Source: Cryoendolithus antarcticus
Taxonomy: Eukaryota > Ascomycota > Dothideomycetes > Cladosporiales > Cladosporiaceae
Assembly (NCBI GenBank): GCA_002077065.1
Contig: NAJO01000017.1
Span: forward strand, 496,001-560,000
Length of the DNA stretch: 64,000 nucleotides
Direction: 5' to 3'
Shown here: positions 1 through 11,659 of the stretch, piece after piece
Layout: each line of letters begins with the position of its first letter
Position numbering within the stretch: position 1 is the first letter of the stretch
Made by a program: the position numbers and the translations under genes
Notes under the pieces: generated by a model
Database searches by the model: none
Told to the model about the DNA's origin: nothing
The model's input: only the letters and a program-made list of their open reading frames with translations

Positions 1-2329
1 AGGTCGTGCTCCGTAACGCCCCATCGACATCCACCAATCCGATCAAATTGAGGATTCTCCCTGCAAAGGATCGATCACCTGCTACAAAAGCTCACATCGA
101 AGCGTTCGAAGCGATAGTTGACGCCAGTAACCCGAACGGCTACCCACTAGCTGTGAAGCAAGCAGAGGGTTACTTGAAGGATATCGAGCCGACTCGAAAG
201 TTCTGGTACGACCGGCTGCATGTCGAGCTTTCAGGACCATCACAGCCCAATCTTACCCTTGTGGACCTGCCTGGTCTTATCCAGTCGGAAGGCGAGGGCG
301 TTCAAAAGGGCGACAAAGAAAAGATCAGAGAGCTGGTGGTGCACCACATCACAGACCCTTCCACCATCATCCTCGCGATTGTGACTGCAGCCAACGATAC
401 AGACAACCAGGAAATTCTGCAGATGATCCGTGACGTTAAGGGTGGCGCAGATCGCACCTTTGGGGTATTAACAAAGCCGGACCTAGCACCTGGATCCGAC
501 AATGAGAAGATGGCGATCAGTCTGGTGCAGAATGAGAAGATCCCTTTGCGTCTAGGATGGCACACAATTCGGAATCTTCGTCATGTAGAAAGGGATCGTT
601 CCTATGCTAGAAGAGACTCAGAGGAGTCAGAATTCTTCTCCAAAGGTTTGTGGGCTGAGCTCCAGCGTCGCAATGTCGGCATCAGCGCGCTTCGCGAGAA
701 GTTGAGCAGACGCCTCTTGCAATGTATTGCAGATGATCTGCCGACTTTCAGGAGCAACATGCGCCAACGGCTCACGGCTTGTGAGCGTCTGCGAAGCGAC
801 TTGGGCAGCGGCCGCGATTCGATGGAACTAAAGAGGGCTTACCTTATGGACAACCAAAGTCGCCTGCAACGATTGGTACAAGCGGCCCTGATGAGCAATC
901 ACCAGCGCAGCGACTTTGCCGATTTCTTCAACGGCTCAGAGGCCAGAGACCTCCGCAATACAATCAACGGCTCAACCGACAATTTCGGCAGTAAGATTTT
1001 ACGTGACGGCCAGCAGTATACCATCTACCAGGACGAAGACGACGAAGAAGACAGGTCAGTGTCGCGCTGATCGATGCGTTGGTGTGATAAAGTCACCGAG
1101 ACCTGTTGCTAACTTTGCATTTTCCCAGTGGCAGCACGCCAACTGTCAAGCCAAACTTCCATCCGCCGTATACACCCACTACCGGATTAGTGCAGCCGTG
1201 CCGCATCACCCTGGCAAGCTACTGTGGCGCACTTGCCGAACACATCAAGCATAATCGTGGCACCGACCTACCGCAGCTGTCGATCAGCAATCCCGTGAGC
1301 GCTGTCTTCCATCAGCAATCAGTGCTGTGGAAGCCTATTGCGCAGCTTTGCGCCGATGATTGCTGCACAGTGGTCATCCAATTTGTCCGGGAGGCCGTCA
1401 ATTACGTCGCAGGGCCGCATACTGGACAGAAACTACTCCGGCTCTTTGATCCTTACTTCCGAGACTTACGTCGTAGGCTTGATGCTAAGGTCGACGAGCT
1501 GATCTGGCCATACGTCAAGAGCCATCTGAGTACTCAGAACCCGACGTTCGCAGCGTCGATGCAGTCAGCAACTGTACCGACGGTAGACGGCGAGCCGACG
1601 GAGAGCTGGAAGAGGATAGCCAAGAGCGAAGGGTTCTCGAGTAGCTTAGTGTCAGCGGCGGATGCGTTGGACAGTGCGACACGCTACTATTGGGTCAGGA
1701 TTCTTCCCTTCGCTACGATGCTGAAGTGTGCGCTAATGCCTTTTCAAGCTGTCCTTGAACACCTTTGTCGACAACATCACCATCCTCGGAATCGAGGCAG
1801 TGTTGTTGAAGAACTTGACTGATGTCTTCACTCACGAACACGTCTCGAAAATGCAGCCGGATGTTCTAGAGGATGTTGCATCGGAACCTGCTGGTGCTCA
1901 AGCGCAGCGAGTGGAAGTCAATGCTCAAATCACAGCGCTGAAAGATGCAATTCTGACTTGTGACAAGTTTTCGAAGCCGGGCACATCGGGCAAGTTGCAC
2001 GAGACTTATGTCTGAGTGTCACTGACTTTTCTACAGCATCACGTCCGCGTGTGCCTCGTGATATCGGCAACCTCACAGACACAATCCCTGATGTGACCAG
2101 CACCAGCACACCTCGGAGCGCTCAACAAGCTGGTGGGGCACCTTCGCTGTTCGGCCAGTCTTCCATGTTTGCCGCAAGTCCAGCCAGCCTTACTACGCCA
2201 TCCTATGACACCAACTTCTCGACGCAAGGTCTGCAAAGTGGCTTTGGGGGTTTCGGCAGCGCCCCACCACGCCCAAATGGACAGTCTGCGCGCAACATTT
2301 TCGGCGGTCCGTCAACGACCAGAGCTTAG
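1..2329 (+). CDS. Dynamin-family large GTPase, 5' end outside window
   Basis: The reading frame is open at the left edge, so the start codon and P-loop (G1) lie outside the window. Exons read as <1-1054, 1129-1693, 1749-1959 and 2037-2329; all three junctions have GT/AG ends and keep frame. The G3 motif DLPGL (near base 265) and the G4 motif TKPD (near base 475) are visible, followed by a helical stalk region and a GED-like C-terminal stretch. The last exon adds a Ser/Gly/Pro-rich tail. Members of this family hydrolyse GTP to remodel membranes; filamentous fungi carry many Mx-like or Vps1-like copies. The divergent tail argues against the core housekeeping Vps1 or Dnm1, but I cannot name the subfamily. 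The least certain junction is the third, whose donor is GTGACA. Confidence 0.88.
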
Positions 2330-3035
2330 ACATATGTATGTGAGCTTACAGGGTGAAGGACGCCGATCTCGTGTGGCAGTAAAGCTCAGTCTGCGAGCAT
2401 TCCCTGCGAAGTATATCCGCCCGCGCAAATCTGCCCGAATCTCGATCGATGGACTCGATGATCGACAGGCGAAGGGTCAAGTGGAGGCTTTTCAGACACC
2501 GCCGCCGTCACAATATGATTGACCAATATCGTCCACAGTAAGATGTCAAGGGTCTCCGCTTGCTCTTGCGTCCGTTATTTGGTCAGCGAAGATCTTGCAT
2601 GCCTTCTGACTTTCGTGGCCCACAGCTGCCTGTACTCGTCCGAGAGCCGAGCTCACCTGAGGATGCCATACATGCGAGCGTTTTCGCTACCGTGGATATA
2701 ATATCAGGAAGAGGTATATATTGCAACCAAACCGAGAAGACTGACGTGAGGTATTGGCTTGGATGCGAAGTCCAGATTGTCGGATGTGAAGTTCAGGTCG
2801 GAAGATCCATATAGTCAATGTGTCATCGCTCCTCCGCACGTCTGCAATCTCTATCAGCGCACTTGCAGTCGCATATTTGCCGTTCACGATATGTAAGAAA
2901 TAGCTTGTTTGCAAGTGTCTCAATGTTAAGCGCGAGACCATGATGGGTACGGCGGGAGAGCTTTGCACTGGCGTCGGTGAGATAGAACAAGCATGGCCCA
3001 GGTTTTGGACGTGGGAGGAAGTATAGGTATTCCAA
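2330..3035. other. Convergent intergenic region
   Basis: It lies between the stop codons of the dynamin gene (+) and the GT15 gene (-). The short open frames here show no family motif and no plausible splice partners. I see nothing beyond 3' flanking sequence. Confidence 0.6.
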
Positions 3036-4310
3036 CTACGTCGCTACGACGCTTTGCCTGAGCCTATCCATGCAATCCCTTGGTACAATCCCCTCCTCTG
3101 CCTCACAGCTACAATCGCACCCGACTCCCTTCCGGGGACAGTGCTGAAACGGCGGATGTCTATACCCAATATCCTCAAACCAATGTAGCTGCTCCGGCTT
3201 CGCGAACATTGCCAGTGCCAGACTATGCACTGGTGCGTCACCCCATCGCTCCGTAAAGAATCCTCCAGCTTTGTCGAGAGCGCCGAAGTATGCTCGGTAC
3301 TGCTCAGAGCGGAAGAAGTCCATGTCCGCAATCTCGAAGTTTGACCAGAAGTGGCACTGATTCCAGGCGTCGCCGGAGCGGGTACGACTGTGGAAGAAGG
3401 AAGACATGGACATCAGGTACCATCGTAATGGCGCTGGTGCCCAGCTGGCTTCCAGGAGGGATGTCCAGAGTGAGGTCGTCAAAATGCTGTACTGGTCCTT
3501 GAAGTCTGCAGTCGTGCGAAAGAGTGAAGGACAGGTAGAGCCCACTTCCCACAGCGCCATGGTGTAGCCATAGATCTTGTCCTTCAGCCTCATGGCACGG
3601 AAAGGATCGTAAGGTATCTTGCACGTAAAGTCCACATCTGGCTCCACCCTCCAGTAGTATCTGTACTTCGCTACCGCAGGGTGATCGAAGAAGAAGCCAG
3701 AGAAGAATCGGCACATGTGATGGTAGCTTTCAGCCTTCGCATACGGCAGTGCAGCATCCGCCATGCGTTGCCAGTTCGCCTCAGCTAGACTCCGATCGGG
3801 CACTTCATTGCCCTCAGCATTCCTCGGCCACGACCACATGCTCTCGGATACCTCTTCGAAGAATACTTCGCTCTCCGTAGCATTTCGCAGAGCGTTCATG
3901 AAAGTCGAGTTCCAAGGCTTGTCATTGAGAAACACAATCGGGTAATGATACCATCGATTCCATTGCTCCTCCAGACTGCGAATCGCAGCCGTAGCACCCA
4001 CTACATCGCTGTTTTGAGCGAGCATGAGGATCGTGGCATTCTCGCGCGTGCGAGCCAGGCCAGGATGAGATCCATGTTGCGAGGCAAGGTCATTCAAGTC
4101 ATTAAGGCCGGGAATGCCATTGGCGACTTTGCAGCTCTGTGCGAATGGCTCATCGAGATTCGTCAATGGGCGAGTGATCCGGAATTTCTTAATATGTGTG
4201 CTGAGGTCAATGGAGTAGAGCAGAAGCGCGACGGCTAGGGCGATAATACTTCGACGCCAGCGGCGCGTGGTATGGTTTCCGGCAAGAATAAGCCAGGCTG
4301 GTCGGTCCAT
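3036..4310 (-). CDS. KRE2/MNT1-type alpha-1,2-mannosyltransferase (GT15)
   Basis: A single exon of 424 codons starting at the ATG at 4310; the open frame begins one codon upstream, but that codon is TTG. The protein is a type II membrane protein: a short basic cytoplasmic tail, a membrane segment at about residues 21-37, then a lumenal catalytic domain. Signature elements are EPDVDF (223-228), the donor and metal binding motif of GT15 enzymes, a YTMALWE segment with the likely nucleophile Glu near 255, and GDAPVH (357-362). Family members transfer mannose from GDP-mannose to O- and N-linked glycans in the Golgi, building mannoprotein outer chains. Paralogues (KTR1-KTR6, MNT1) cannot be told apart from sequence alone, so no symbol is given. 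Confidence 0.93.
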   Translation of the reverse strand: MDRPAWLILAGNHTTRRWRRSIIALAVALLLYSIDLSTHIKKFRITRPLTNLDEPFAQSCKVANGIPGLNDLNDLASQHGSHPGLARTRENATILMLAQNSDVVGATAAIRSLEEQWNRWYHYPIVFLNDKPWNSTFMNALRNATESEVFFEEVSESMWSWPRNAEGNEVPDRSLAEANWQRMADAALPYAKAESYHHMCRFFSGFFFDHPAVAKYRYYWRVEPDVDFTCKIPYDPFRAMRLKDKIYGYTMALWEVGSTCPSLFRTTADFKDQYSILTTSLWTSLLEASWAPAPLRWYLMSMSSFFHSRTRSGDAWNQCHFWSNFEIADMDFFRSEQYRAYFGALDKAGGFFTERWGDAPVHSLALAMFAKPEQLHWFEDIGYRHPPFQHCPRKGVGCDCSCEAEEGIVPRDCMDRLRQSVVAT

Positions 4311-4667
4311 CAAAGTGCAGCACTTATATTGGATGCTGAGGTGGCTACCTGCACACTGTCACGTCTTGAGCCGCATTGTATGTGTATTCGAAGTAGACGG
4401 ACTTAAGTCCGGAAGACACTGCCAATACGGTGAACACTGGCCGTTCAATGCCAAGGTGCGTGGACTGCGCCGCAATCTAATTGGCAGTCGTCCAGACGAT
4501 CGCTCATGCTACTCTACAATCATCGTCAGGCAGCCTTGGTATAACCTCACATAGTCTTGGTACTGCGATATACAACGAGAGAGAACGATGTTCGGCGCTT
4601 TTAGACTTCAGAAATCGCCTTGATCTATGCAGGAGGTTAGGTGCATGGAGACCAACTATGATCGCAT
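4311..4667. other. Intergenic region
   Basis: This is the upstream flank of the GT15 gene and the 3' flank of the glycosidase gene, both on the minus strand. I see no gene or clear structured element. Confidence 0.55.
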
Positions 4668-6796
4668 CTAATACACCTTCACCTCCACCAGCCTCACCAT
4701 CTTCCCCTTCGGCTGCACAAACACAACTCTCAGCTTACTAGTCTGCATAGCCGTCCAGCTCACTTGCGTCACCCCATTTCCGATCAATCGTCCTCCCGAA
4801 CTCTTCACCTTTCCCCACTTTGACCCATCCCAAACTTCAATCCAATATGTCTGCGGTGTTGCGTACACCCCGCCATCCTCAAACACTGCAACCTCAGCTC
4901 GACTAACGCTCGTACTATTGCCGAAGTCGATCGCGAACCACTGCTGCGAATCCTGCGCCGTAGCGGGGTAATTATATCCATTGATGAGCTCAGGGAAGAA
5001 CCAAACCCTCCCATCCACCACATCGTGGACGGCTTCGGAGGTGTTGCGACCGTAGATATCAATCTTAGGATCGGAGAGGTTGGCACTAGAAGCTGAGCCC
5101 ATGGGATACTGGTTACGGTAAAGCTGAACGGACTTCACTATCGGACCTGTTACCGAAGAGGCCGGGACACGAGAGACAGGTGCGGTAAGTTTGGACAGTT
5201 TCGTGGAAGACGCTACAGCACGGCCATCGATCTCTAGGCTGAGCCCGAGACCGCGGTTGTAGTGCGAGCCGGTGGCGTCCCAGGTTACGGTGAGGTTGTG
5301 GCCGTGGTAAGCGACGTTCTGGAGGCAGAAGTAGGATATGCTGCTGTCTACTAGCGGGTTCAGGACTATGCTATCGTTTGCTTGTGGGCGGATCCCCACG
5401 AGGCCGGAGATGATCACGTCGATGAAGCCGGAGTGGAAGTAGTGATGCGAGCGTGGAAGGCCGACAATGGGACCAGGCTTGTCGGGCTCGTAGTCTTCTT
5501 GTAGGTCAAGAGTCGTGGTCCCGGGAAGATAGTGTAGCTTCGCGTAGGTGCGAAGAGTGGACATGTAGGTGCTGGTATTGATCGTCTGGTGGATATAGTC
5601 ATTTAGAAGGTTCGCTTGACCCAGAAGCACTTGCGTAGTCTGAAACGGCCAGACTGGACCATTCCACTGACACTCCCGAAGCCCAGTGGCGCCATCATAC
5701 CTGTACTGCCGCATGTAGTACTCGAAGCTCGGCTCGTTGGTCCGCAATCCGTACGCTCCCAGCAGCTCGTCGGTGCTGAGAATGTGCTTCCAAGCAGCGC
5801 TGTACTCTGCCGTATCGTCCGGCATGCCGAACATCCACGGCACTAGACCCACCAGCTCACGCCCGCGGATCGGATCGAAGAATGTGACATTCGCGTTGTT
5901 GACCTGGTAGCGGTCGATGAAGTGCTCAAGCGTGGTGTTCCAGATATCTCGCTGGAACGTCGACTTGAGCGTGGCTGCTAGGGCACGGTAGGTAGTTGCA
6001 ACGTCGGTTTGCCCGGCGAGTTGAGCCGCGTTCGCGATGCCGAGAGCGTTAGCCCACATGTACGAGTTAATACTTGGTCTGAATGCATTGCCGCCAGTAA
6101 AGCCATCGTAGCCACCACTAGCATCAATGCTGGAGATCGTGTACTCGGTTGCATCTAGCAAGGGCTCAATATAGTACAGCCCAATAGAAGCGTTGTAGTG
6201 ATCATTCCACTTTGTGTACAGCACCTTCTGTGCATCGATGTGCTGAGTAGCCGTCGAAGTATCGCCGTCGACGAGGTACCGCGACCAGGTGCTGTCAGCC
6301 ATGTAGTCCGTGAAATGACGATCGTTGCCGCCGTTGTACATGTGGTTAATGTAGTCATTCGAGAATCTCCGGTCGTGCGACCAGCGGCCCTCGCCAATGT
6401 GGAAGCCAGTGGCATCATTGAGCGAGGCCCAGGGCTCGAGCTGCCAGCTCACATCGTCCAAGAACTCTGCAGTCTACTGTCAACATCACTGTGACTGGCT
6501 TCAGAGGTTATCAAATGCTCACCGGTGGAGATGTATCCTCTCGCCCCAAGATCTCGCTGATGAGCGCGGAAGATCTTCCAGCGATAGTAGTACACATCCT
6601 GCAATTCCTTGTCGGAGCACTCAAAGTACGGGATACGATCCTGATACCACGGTGCATCATTGCCGAAGTACTGCTTTGCGAGGGTCCCAGCATTCAAGCG
6701 TGAGCCGGAGCCATAGCGTCCATTGTGTGGTGGACCGTGACCAGGAGCAGCCCAGGCTACTGTTGCCGATAGGAGGAACAGAGCGTGTCTCAACAT
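4668..6796 (-). CDS. Secreted six-hairpin glycoside hydrolase with C-terminal F5/8 (discoidin) domain
   Basis: Two exons, 6796-6523 and 6466-4668, with a 56-nt intron (GTGAGC...CTGCAG), give 690 residues. The ATG at 6796 is followed by a clear signal peptide (MLRHALFLLSATVAWA, then AP). The body resembles the (alpha/alpha)6-barrel family of MGH1-like and GH63-like glycosidases: YYRWKIFRAH near the N terminus, repeated W/D/E-rich helical hairpins, ECQWNGPVWPFQT and the GLPRSHHYFHSGFIDV segment. Residues of about 545-690 look like an F5/8 type C carbohydrate-binding domain (IDFGNSTSVSRAEV, then YWIEVWDGSKW). It probably acts outside the cell on an oligosaccharide or polysaccharide; the substrate cannot be read from the sequence. 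Family placement is from fold-level resemblance and would need a profile search. Confidence 0.82.
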
Positions 6797-7181
6797 GATC
6801 GCTCTCACACTAGTGACGGTGGAAAGAAGGACACGTTTGGAACACTGGATGAAAGACCACTACTTACCGTGCCCATGATCGACCATGCGGAGTCTTTCCA
6901 TACCTACGTCAGTTCATCGCGCGGCTAATATCGCGAAAGCTCCATTGCAGGGCACGTCTTGTCGTACCTGCCATATTGAAGTAGTCGAAGTCGGATGTAA
7001 GTGAGAGCGGGGTGGTCGAGTTTCTCCGCTTCTCCACAGTCGGGCTTTGTGGGGTTTCTCGGCAAGTGGAGGTTCTTCCGGTTTTCGAAGGCACAAGCAC
7101 ACTTAAGGTGCATTTGGTGACGCCTTGCACAGAGAGGAGCCCATACTCCTTCCCTCGCACGTAACGGAACCAGCCAGTAGC
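6797..7181. other. Intergenic region
   Basis: This is the promoter side of the glycosidase gene and the 3' flank of PRP4. Three overlapping short minus-strand frames exist but lack motifs. I see no supportable gene. Confidence 0.55.
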
Positions 7182-8880
7182 TCAAGTCCCCTCCCCTCGA
7201 CCCCACAACTTCACACTCCTGTCCCTCCCACAACTAACAATCCACTCCCCATCCGTACTCACATCCGCCGCAAGCACAGTTCCATCGTGCCCCGTCAAGC
7301 TCCCACAAAGCGCCCAGTCATCAGCCGAGAAAAGGTTGACAGCTTTGTCAAAACCTGCACTGACGAAGAACGTTCCGCTCGTCTTAGGCTGCACAACGCC
7401 ATCCTCATCTTTACGCGGCGAGAAAGCAGAAAGCGGTCCATCAGAGCCGCGAAAGTATTTGATATCGCTGACACCGCCGCGGTGAGCGCCGATGGTGGCT
7501 GTCTCGCGCACGGCGCGGAGGTCCCAGCACTTTGCGAAACCGTCGGCGGAGCCAGTGAGCACGCGCACGCCGTCTGGCGCCCAGTCTAGAGCGTGTATGG
7601 GTGCGATGTGGGCGTCTAAGAGCATGATCGTTCTCCCACTCCGTAGATCCCAGATCCGACCTATGCTGTCCAGACCTGCGGATGCTAGCAATGAGCCATC
7701 GTCGTTGAAAGCTACTGTGAAGACTTCCTTGCTGTGGCCTTCTTGGCAGAGTAGTTCGGTAGTAGTGTTGACGTCCCAAAGTCGCCATGTCGTGTCGTAC
7801 GATGCACTTGCGAGATATCGTCCGGAAGGGTGGAAGGCTGTGCGAACTACACGGGCGGCGTGGCCAGACAGTGAAGCGAGGGGCGTGTCTTGTTCGAGAG
7901 ACCAGAGGTTGACGTTCCCCTCGCCACCACCAGATGCGAGGTTGAGTGTTGACGTAGATGCAGCGACGGTAGCATCAGGATGCCATGCTATGCCGCCGAT
8001 CATTGACTTGTGACCGCGGAGCGTTTGTTGCGTTTCGAGATTGGGTAGGTCAAGAATCTTGATGCTGCCAGACCAGTCGCCGGAAGCCACGAGCTGGCTG
8101 TTGGGTGAGAATCGCACCATGCTCACCGCGCGCTCACCTGCGATTTGCGAAGCGTAGAGTTCGAACGAAGATAGTCGTTGCTTGATCCCTTTCCGGTGCT
8201 TGACATGCGTTGCCACAGGTATCGCACTCTCGTCCCTCTGATATGCTACTCGTCTTGCCGTCCGCGGGAGGCTGTACTTCGCTATGTCCCGCCTAGCAGC
8301 AAGCAACTCATCCGAACCAGGCGTGTAGAACTCCTCGTCCGGTGCTTCAGCTTCGTCGTCCGATGCGCCGGCGTCTTTCATGGAGTCATCTTCGTCGCCA
8401 CCTTCTTGCTCCGCGTACATGATCTCTCGCAACCGATCTCGACGATTCTCTGGTCGCTCACCGAAGAGCGTGATGGGCTCGCCGCGGCCGCGCAGCTCAG
8501 TCCGTACACGCTTGTCATCTGTAGGGACAGCAAGGCTAGCGGCCTTACGCTTGCGGGCGAACTCATTGAGGATCGAGGAGGTTTGTTGAGAGGTGCCTCC
8601 TGTAGTGATAGCGTAGTCCGTGTCGGTAGCTGTAGGAAGTCAGTGGTAATCTTGCGTACTTGGAGGATGCTGTTGAACTTACGTATGTTGTTGATATCGA
8701 CGCCCGGCGCATCCTGTCGTACCGCGAGCAGTTAGCCCTAGTCCTTCGTAGACTCTTCATGGCGGCTCGTCGCCCTGATCGTCCGTAAACATCGGAAAGC
8801 TTGTAGGGATTATCGTGATTGAGACTTACCATGTCCATCGCCTCCTCAACGTATGCCTGTCTCGCCGGGTGTCGCGACAT
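7182..8880 (-). CDS. PRP4: U4/U6 small nuclear ribonucleoprotein Prp4 (WD40)
   Basis: Three exons: 8880-8830, 8713-8683 and 8629-7182, giving 509 residues. The first two exons are only 51 and 31 nt and encode the conserved start MSRHPARQAYVEEAMDM and then DAPGVDINNI. The N-terminal half carries the Prp4/splicing-factor motif RGRGEPITLFGERPENRRDRLR. About seven WD40 repeats follow (for example SGSIKILDLPN, DTTWRLWDVN, DSIGRIWDLR, DGFAKCWDLR, DRSVKLWGRG). Prp4 is a stable subunit of the U4/U6 di-snRNP, binds Prp3 and acts in pre-mRNA splicing in the nucleus. It is transcribed divergently from the PP2C gene, with 276 bp between the two start codons. Confidence 0.95.
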
Positions 8881-9156
8881 CTTGGCTGTACGTCCGTGGA
8901 ATGATGGCGACTCGATCAACGCGGTACTCGCAGTGTCGCAGTGCTATGTTCAAAGTGGAGAAGACAGCATGTTTGTTAATCAAGATATGGATATGGGTGC
9001 GCATGAAGCTTTGGACAGTGACGTCTCACCAAAACTTTCTGTCAGCTTGCTGCTCACAGTCCATCCCATTGCGCCTCACGCTACACCTTCTACAACACGC
9101 AATATGGTCGGTACATAGCTCCACCACCTTCTTGATCCTTCAGCACGCGTGCTGCC

Positions 9157-10383
9157 ATGCCAGCACCGCCAATGCGACCCCCATCCCGCGGCCTGATCAG
9201 CACGACGGCGATCCTCGCCGCTGGCCTCTCAGGTGTCTACCTCAAGACCGGCACTCTGCGTCCCAGCTACCTGATGCCCCTCATTCGCGCGTACTCCACG
9301 CAACCCACACTGCCCTTCACCTATCGCCTTGCGGCAGCAGCATCGAGCAAGCGAACGCCTCCTCGGACCCCCAAAGCGGGCATAGACTACTGGACCTACA
9401 CCTCCACGCACGTCGGCTCGACGCCACCCTACGTTCGTTCCACAAAGCCGAACTCAGGCGAAGATGCATTCTTCATGGCTACCGTGGGAGGCAGTCAGCA
9501 TCATGTCGCGTTCGGCCTGGCAGATGGCGTGGGAGGTTGGCAGGATCAGGGTGTAGATCCCTCAGACTTCTCACACGGTCTATGCGGCATCATGGCAGGA
9601 TCTGCGTATCTTCACGAGGGCGTGCAGGAGGGGAAGATACCAAGGCCACAGGACTTGCTGCAGACAGCGTACGATGCGGTGATCGCCAACCCGAGGATAC
9701 AAGCTGGTGGGTCTACAGCGAGTCTTGGAGTGGTCGACGGCAACGGAGAGCTGGAAGTCGCGAATCTAGGCGACTCTGGGTACCTCATCCTCTCACCCGG
9801 TAAAGTTGCAGCGTGCTCTGAGCCGCAGACACATGCCTTCAACACGCCTTACCAGCTCTCCAAGATCCCCGCGAGGATGCGAGTACAGCAGTCGATCTTC
9901 GGCAGCTCAGCTACATTCTCTGAGTCGCCGGCACAAGCAGATGTCACGCATCATAAGATCGCACATGGTGACATAGTGATCTTTGCTACAGACGGAGTGT
10001 TGGATAATCTCAGCGCGTCAGACATACTAGCGACCGTCACAAAAGTCATGGAGGACGCTGGATACTGGTCGAAAGCCACCGATGGCAAGTCTGGCACAGA
10101 GACGAAATTGAATGCTACACTGGTCCAAGAGATTCCTGTGGTCGTCACGAAGGAGAGCAGGGATAGCTACCTACCGGGTAGAGTCGCGAGGGCTATCATG
10201 ACAGAGGCGAAGTCTGCTGGACTGGATAGCAAGCGCAATGGGCCCTTCGCCAAGGAGGTGAAGAAAGCTTACCCACATGAAAACTGGCAAGGTGGAAAGG
10301 AGGATGACATTGCGGTCGTTGTCGCGATTGCGGTAAGAAATGGACCGTTAGGGGAGGAGCGACCGATCAAGGCGAAGCTTTGA
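9157..10383 (+). CDS. PTC7: PP2C-type protein phosphatase, PTC7-like
   Basis: A single exon of 408 residues starting at the ATG at 9157. The N terminus is basic and poor in acidic residues with a hydrophobic stretch, fitting mitochondrial import. The PPM/PP2C metal-site motifs are present: SGEDAFF (Asp103), LADGVGGW (Asp123), GGSTASLGVVD, VANLGDSG, FATDGVLDN (Asp279) and KEDDIAVVVA. The DGVGGW variant and compact domain match the PTC7/PPTC7 group. In yeast this mitochondrial phosphatase dephosphorylates matrix proteins and supports coenzyme Q synthesis; that role is inferred here from family membership. A different PP2C from the same branch is possible but less likely. Confidence 0.9.
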   Translation: MPAPPMRPPSRGLISTTAILAAGLSGVYLKTGTLRPSYLMPLIRAYSTQPTLPFTYRLAAAASSKRTPPRTPKAGIDYWTYTSTHVGSTPPYVRSTKPNSGEDAFFMATVGGSQHHVAFGLADGVGGWQDQGVDPSDFSHGLCGIMAGSAYLHEGVQEGKIPRPQDLLQTAYDAVIANPRIQAGGSTASLGVVDGNGELEVANLGDSGYLILSPGKVAACSEPQTHAFNTPYQLSKIPARMRVQQSIFGSSATFSESPAQADVTHHKIAHGDIVIFATDGVLDNLSASDILATVTKVMEDAGYWSKATDGKSGTETKLNATLVQEIPVVVTKESRDSYLPGRVARAIMTEAKSAGLDSKRNGPFAKEVKKAYPHENWQGGKEDDIAVVVAIAVRNGPLGEERPIKAKL

Positions 10384-11659
10384 GTGATTATTCCGGCGGC
10401 AACAGATCATGCCGTCTGATTTCGCCCCTTGAGCGCACTGCTCGACGGGACGTCTACCCGCGCAATTCGACTGCCGCACGCCCTTCAGTGTCTCCAAGTC
10501 CGGCCACGAAAGTATAGCGCTGACCCAGATTACGCTAGCGGTACGATGCATCAAGGCGCTGCGCTACTAGGGTGAGTGTCGTCGTCAGATTGAGTTCCGA
10601 TGTTGTCCCGGGTCTTGACGCGTGCTCAGTATCCCTGATACACGCCCAAAGACTCTCCATCCTCCGGCCTAAGGTACCACCACAGCTGCGAGTCGACTAT
10701 CGCCGGCTCTCCTCAGCTCCTAATTCGCTTCCGTGACCAGCGCCACTGCTTCAGCGCGCGAAGCCTTTGACTTTTCGACCACGTCGAAATTGTCAGACAG
10801 GCGCAAGCTGGAGCAGTACTAAAAGCTGTGCTCGTCAGAAAAGCAGCTCGAGCGCACGACCCTGATCGCAGTGCTGAGGTCACAGGTGGCGCGAAGGACT
10901 TCGATGAGTGTGGCAAGGGCGGTATCTATGATGGCCGATAGTGAAAACGCGAATCTGCCGTCTCGCGACGCCAGTGTCGTGCAGAACCCTGCGGAATGGT
11001 TCACCTAAATATAGTCATGTCACAGACGACACAGGATCGACGAAAGCGCGTTCGACCCGCTATCGTGGTTGCCTGGTCACGAGGCGTCGGCCGTTCAGTA
11101 ACGAGACATCAAAGACACGATCAGCTCGTCAATGTGGCCTTGAGCTGATGCATGCAGCCAGAAACAGTCTTGAACGCGAGAGCGTGTACTATACGTGCGT
11201 AATCTGTGGTGTTCCCTGCAGTTATAGTAAGCACAATCACGCCGAGCTCCGAGTTCCTTCAATACAATTTGCATGAATTGCACCAAGTGAACATATCAAT
11301 GAAGCAAAAGTCCATCCGTCTCCGTCTTGTGGCTTCATCGATATCACCCGTTTGTCGAGCGGAAGGGCGTTGCGAAACAATCATGACTCAGCCGAGACGG
11401 ACCCGACCTCAAGATGGAGCTGTCGCCGCGCCGAAAGACCCATCAGCCCACTGCAGAGTCTCCATCACGAGGCGAAGTCCCTTGTAATGACGTGCAGAGC
11501 TCCGAAATTCGTGGTTGCCTCGGCCATGATATATGTTGTGCTGATGCCGTGGATACGGTGAAGTATCTCTTTAAAGTGTTTCATACAACATCACGACTTC
11601 AAACGTAACCTCACCGTCTTTGCAACCCTAGCTCGAAGGAACTCCCTCGACTCGTCATC
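10384..11659. other. Intergenic region, 1.28 kb
   Basis: It lies between two plus-strand genes. It holds scattered frames of 60-110 codons on both strands without motifs or coherent splice sites. I find no RNA gene. It is probably long regulatory or relic sequence. Confidence 0.5.

Noticed and set aside
8853..9803. 316-codon plus-strand frame overlapping the PTC7-like gene in another frame.
   Set aside because: The overlapping frame encodes a complete PP2C domain; this one is Arg/Ser-rich shadow sequence.
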